Below are positions 22,891-22,950 of a stretch of DNA of 22,950 nucleotides, in pieces. Origin of the DNA: Planctomycetaceae bacterium (GTDB lineage Bacteria > Planctomycetota > Planctomycetia > Pirellulales > Pirellulaceae); NCBI GenBank assembly GCA_012965455.1, contig DTSG01000281.1, positions 8,400-31,349 on the forward strand, written 5' to 3'. Each line of letters starts with the position of its first letter. Within the stretch, counting starts at the first letter, position 1. The position numbers and the translations under genes were made by a program. Under the pieces are notes generated by a model. The model was not told the DNA's origin. It was given only the letters and a program-made list of their open reading frames with translations, and ran no database searches.

Positions 22891-22950
22891 TGATTTGAAA
22901 TTACAAATATGTTTGCGATCTTCGGGTACGGCAGTCTTATAAGCACGAAG

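Noticed and set aside
22887..22950. Minus-strand frame entering from the right edge and stopping at 22887
   Set aside because: Only 20 codons are visible and no motif can be named, so it is not annotated as a gene. It is mentioned only as a hint for the ppdK break.

Overview
The window looks like a piece of a planctomycete chromosome, probably from a Pirellula/Rhodopirellula-like lineage of moderate GC content. The strongest marker is the secreted protein at 18294-19841, built almost entirely of 16-residue 'YTV' repeats, a cell-wall protein type known from planctomycetes. The absence of clear Shine-Dalgarno sites before many genes and the spread of housekeeping genes in small groups also fit. 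This assignment rests on sequence reading only; no database search was possible.

Layout. 1-5.8 kb: the 3' part of a phosphohexomutase gene (+), then serS and an M20 peptidase (both -), then clpS and mtaB (+). 5.8-15.4 kb: a long run of co-oriented minus-strand genes. Read in the direction of transcription it goes from a small unknown ORF (15434) into a complete oppABCDF peptide importer, then two small membrane proteins, an RdgB/HAM1 nucleotide-pool sanitiser and a secreted SPOR-like repeat protein. Several junctions overlap by 1-8 nt (oppA/oppB, oppD/oppF, oppF/membrane protein), so translational coupling is likely. 15.5-16.1 kb: an ArsR-type regulator diverges from this block, with an 11-bp dyad lying in the shared upstream region. 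16.2-17.7 kb: a SpoU-family RNA methyltransferase, tRNA-Gln(UUG) with a strong intrinsic terminator, and the redox repressor Rex (all -). 18.3-19.8 kb: the YTV protein (+). 19.9-20.6 kb: a CPBP/Rce1-like membrane protease (-). 21.0-22.9 kb: pyruvate phosphate dikinase (+).

Working together: OppABCDF imports peptides and the M20 peptidase and ClpS act in peptide and protein turnover. SerRS, MtaB, tRNA-Gln and the SpoU enzyme serve translation. Rex senses NADH/NAD+, and PPDK sits at the pyruvate/PEP node. The two SPOR-like repeats and the YTV protein point to the cell envelope.

The most unusual observations are four. The ppdK reading frame loses family similarity abruptly at about 22875, roughly 250 residues before the expected end, so the gene is interrupted or the assembly is joined wrongly there. 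The YTV protein has two distinct repeat blocks, one Cys-free and one Cys-bearing, around a Cys-rich linker. The ClpS adaptor has substitutions at N-degron pocket positions. A perfect TTTGTCA-AA-TGACAAA palindrome lies upstream of ppdK. I see no CRISPR array, complete insertion sequence or clear defence system.
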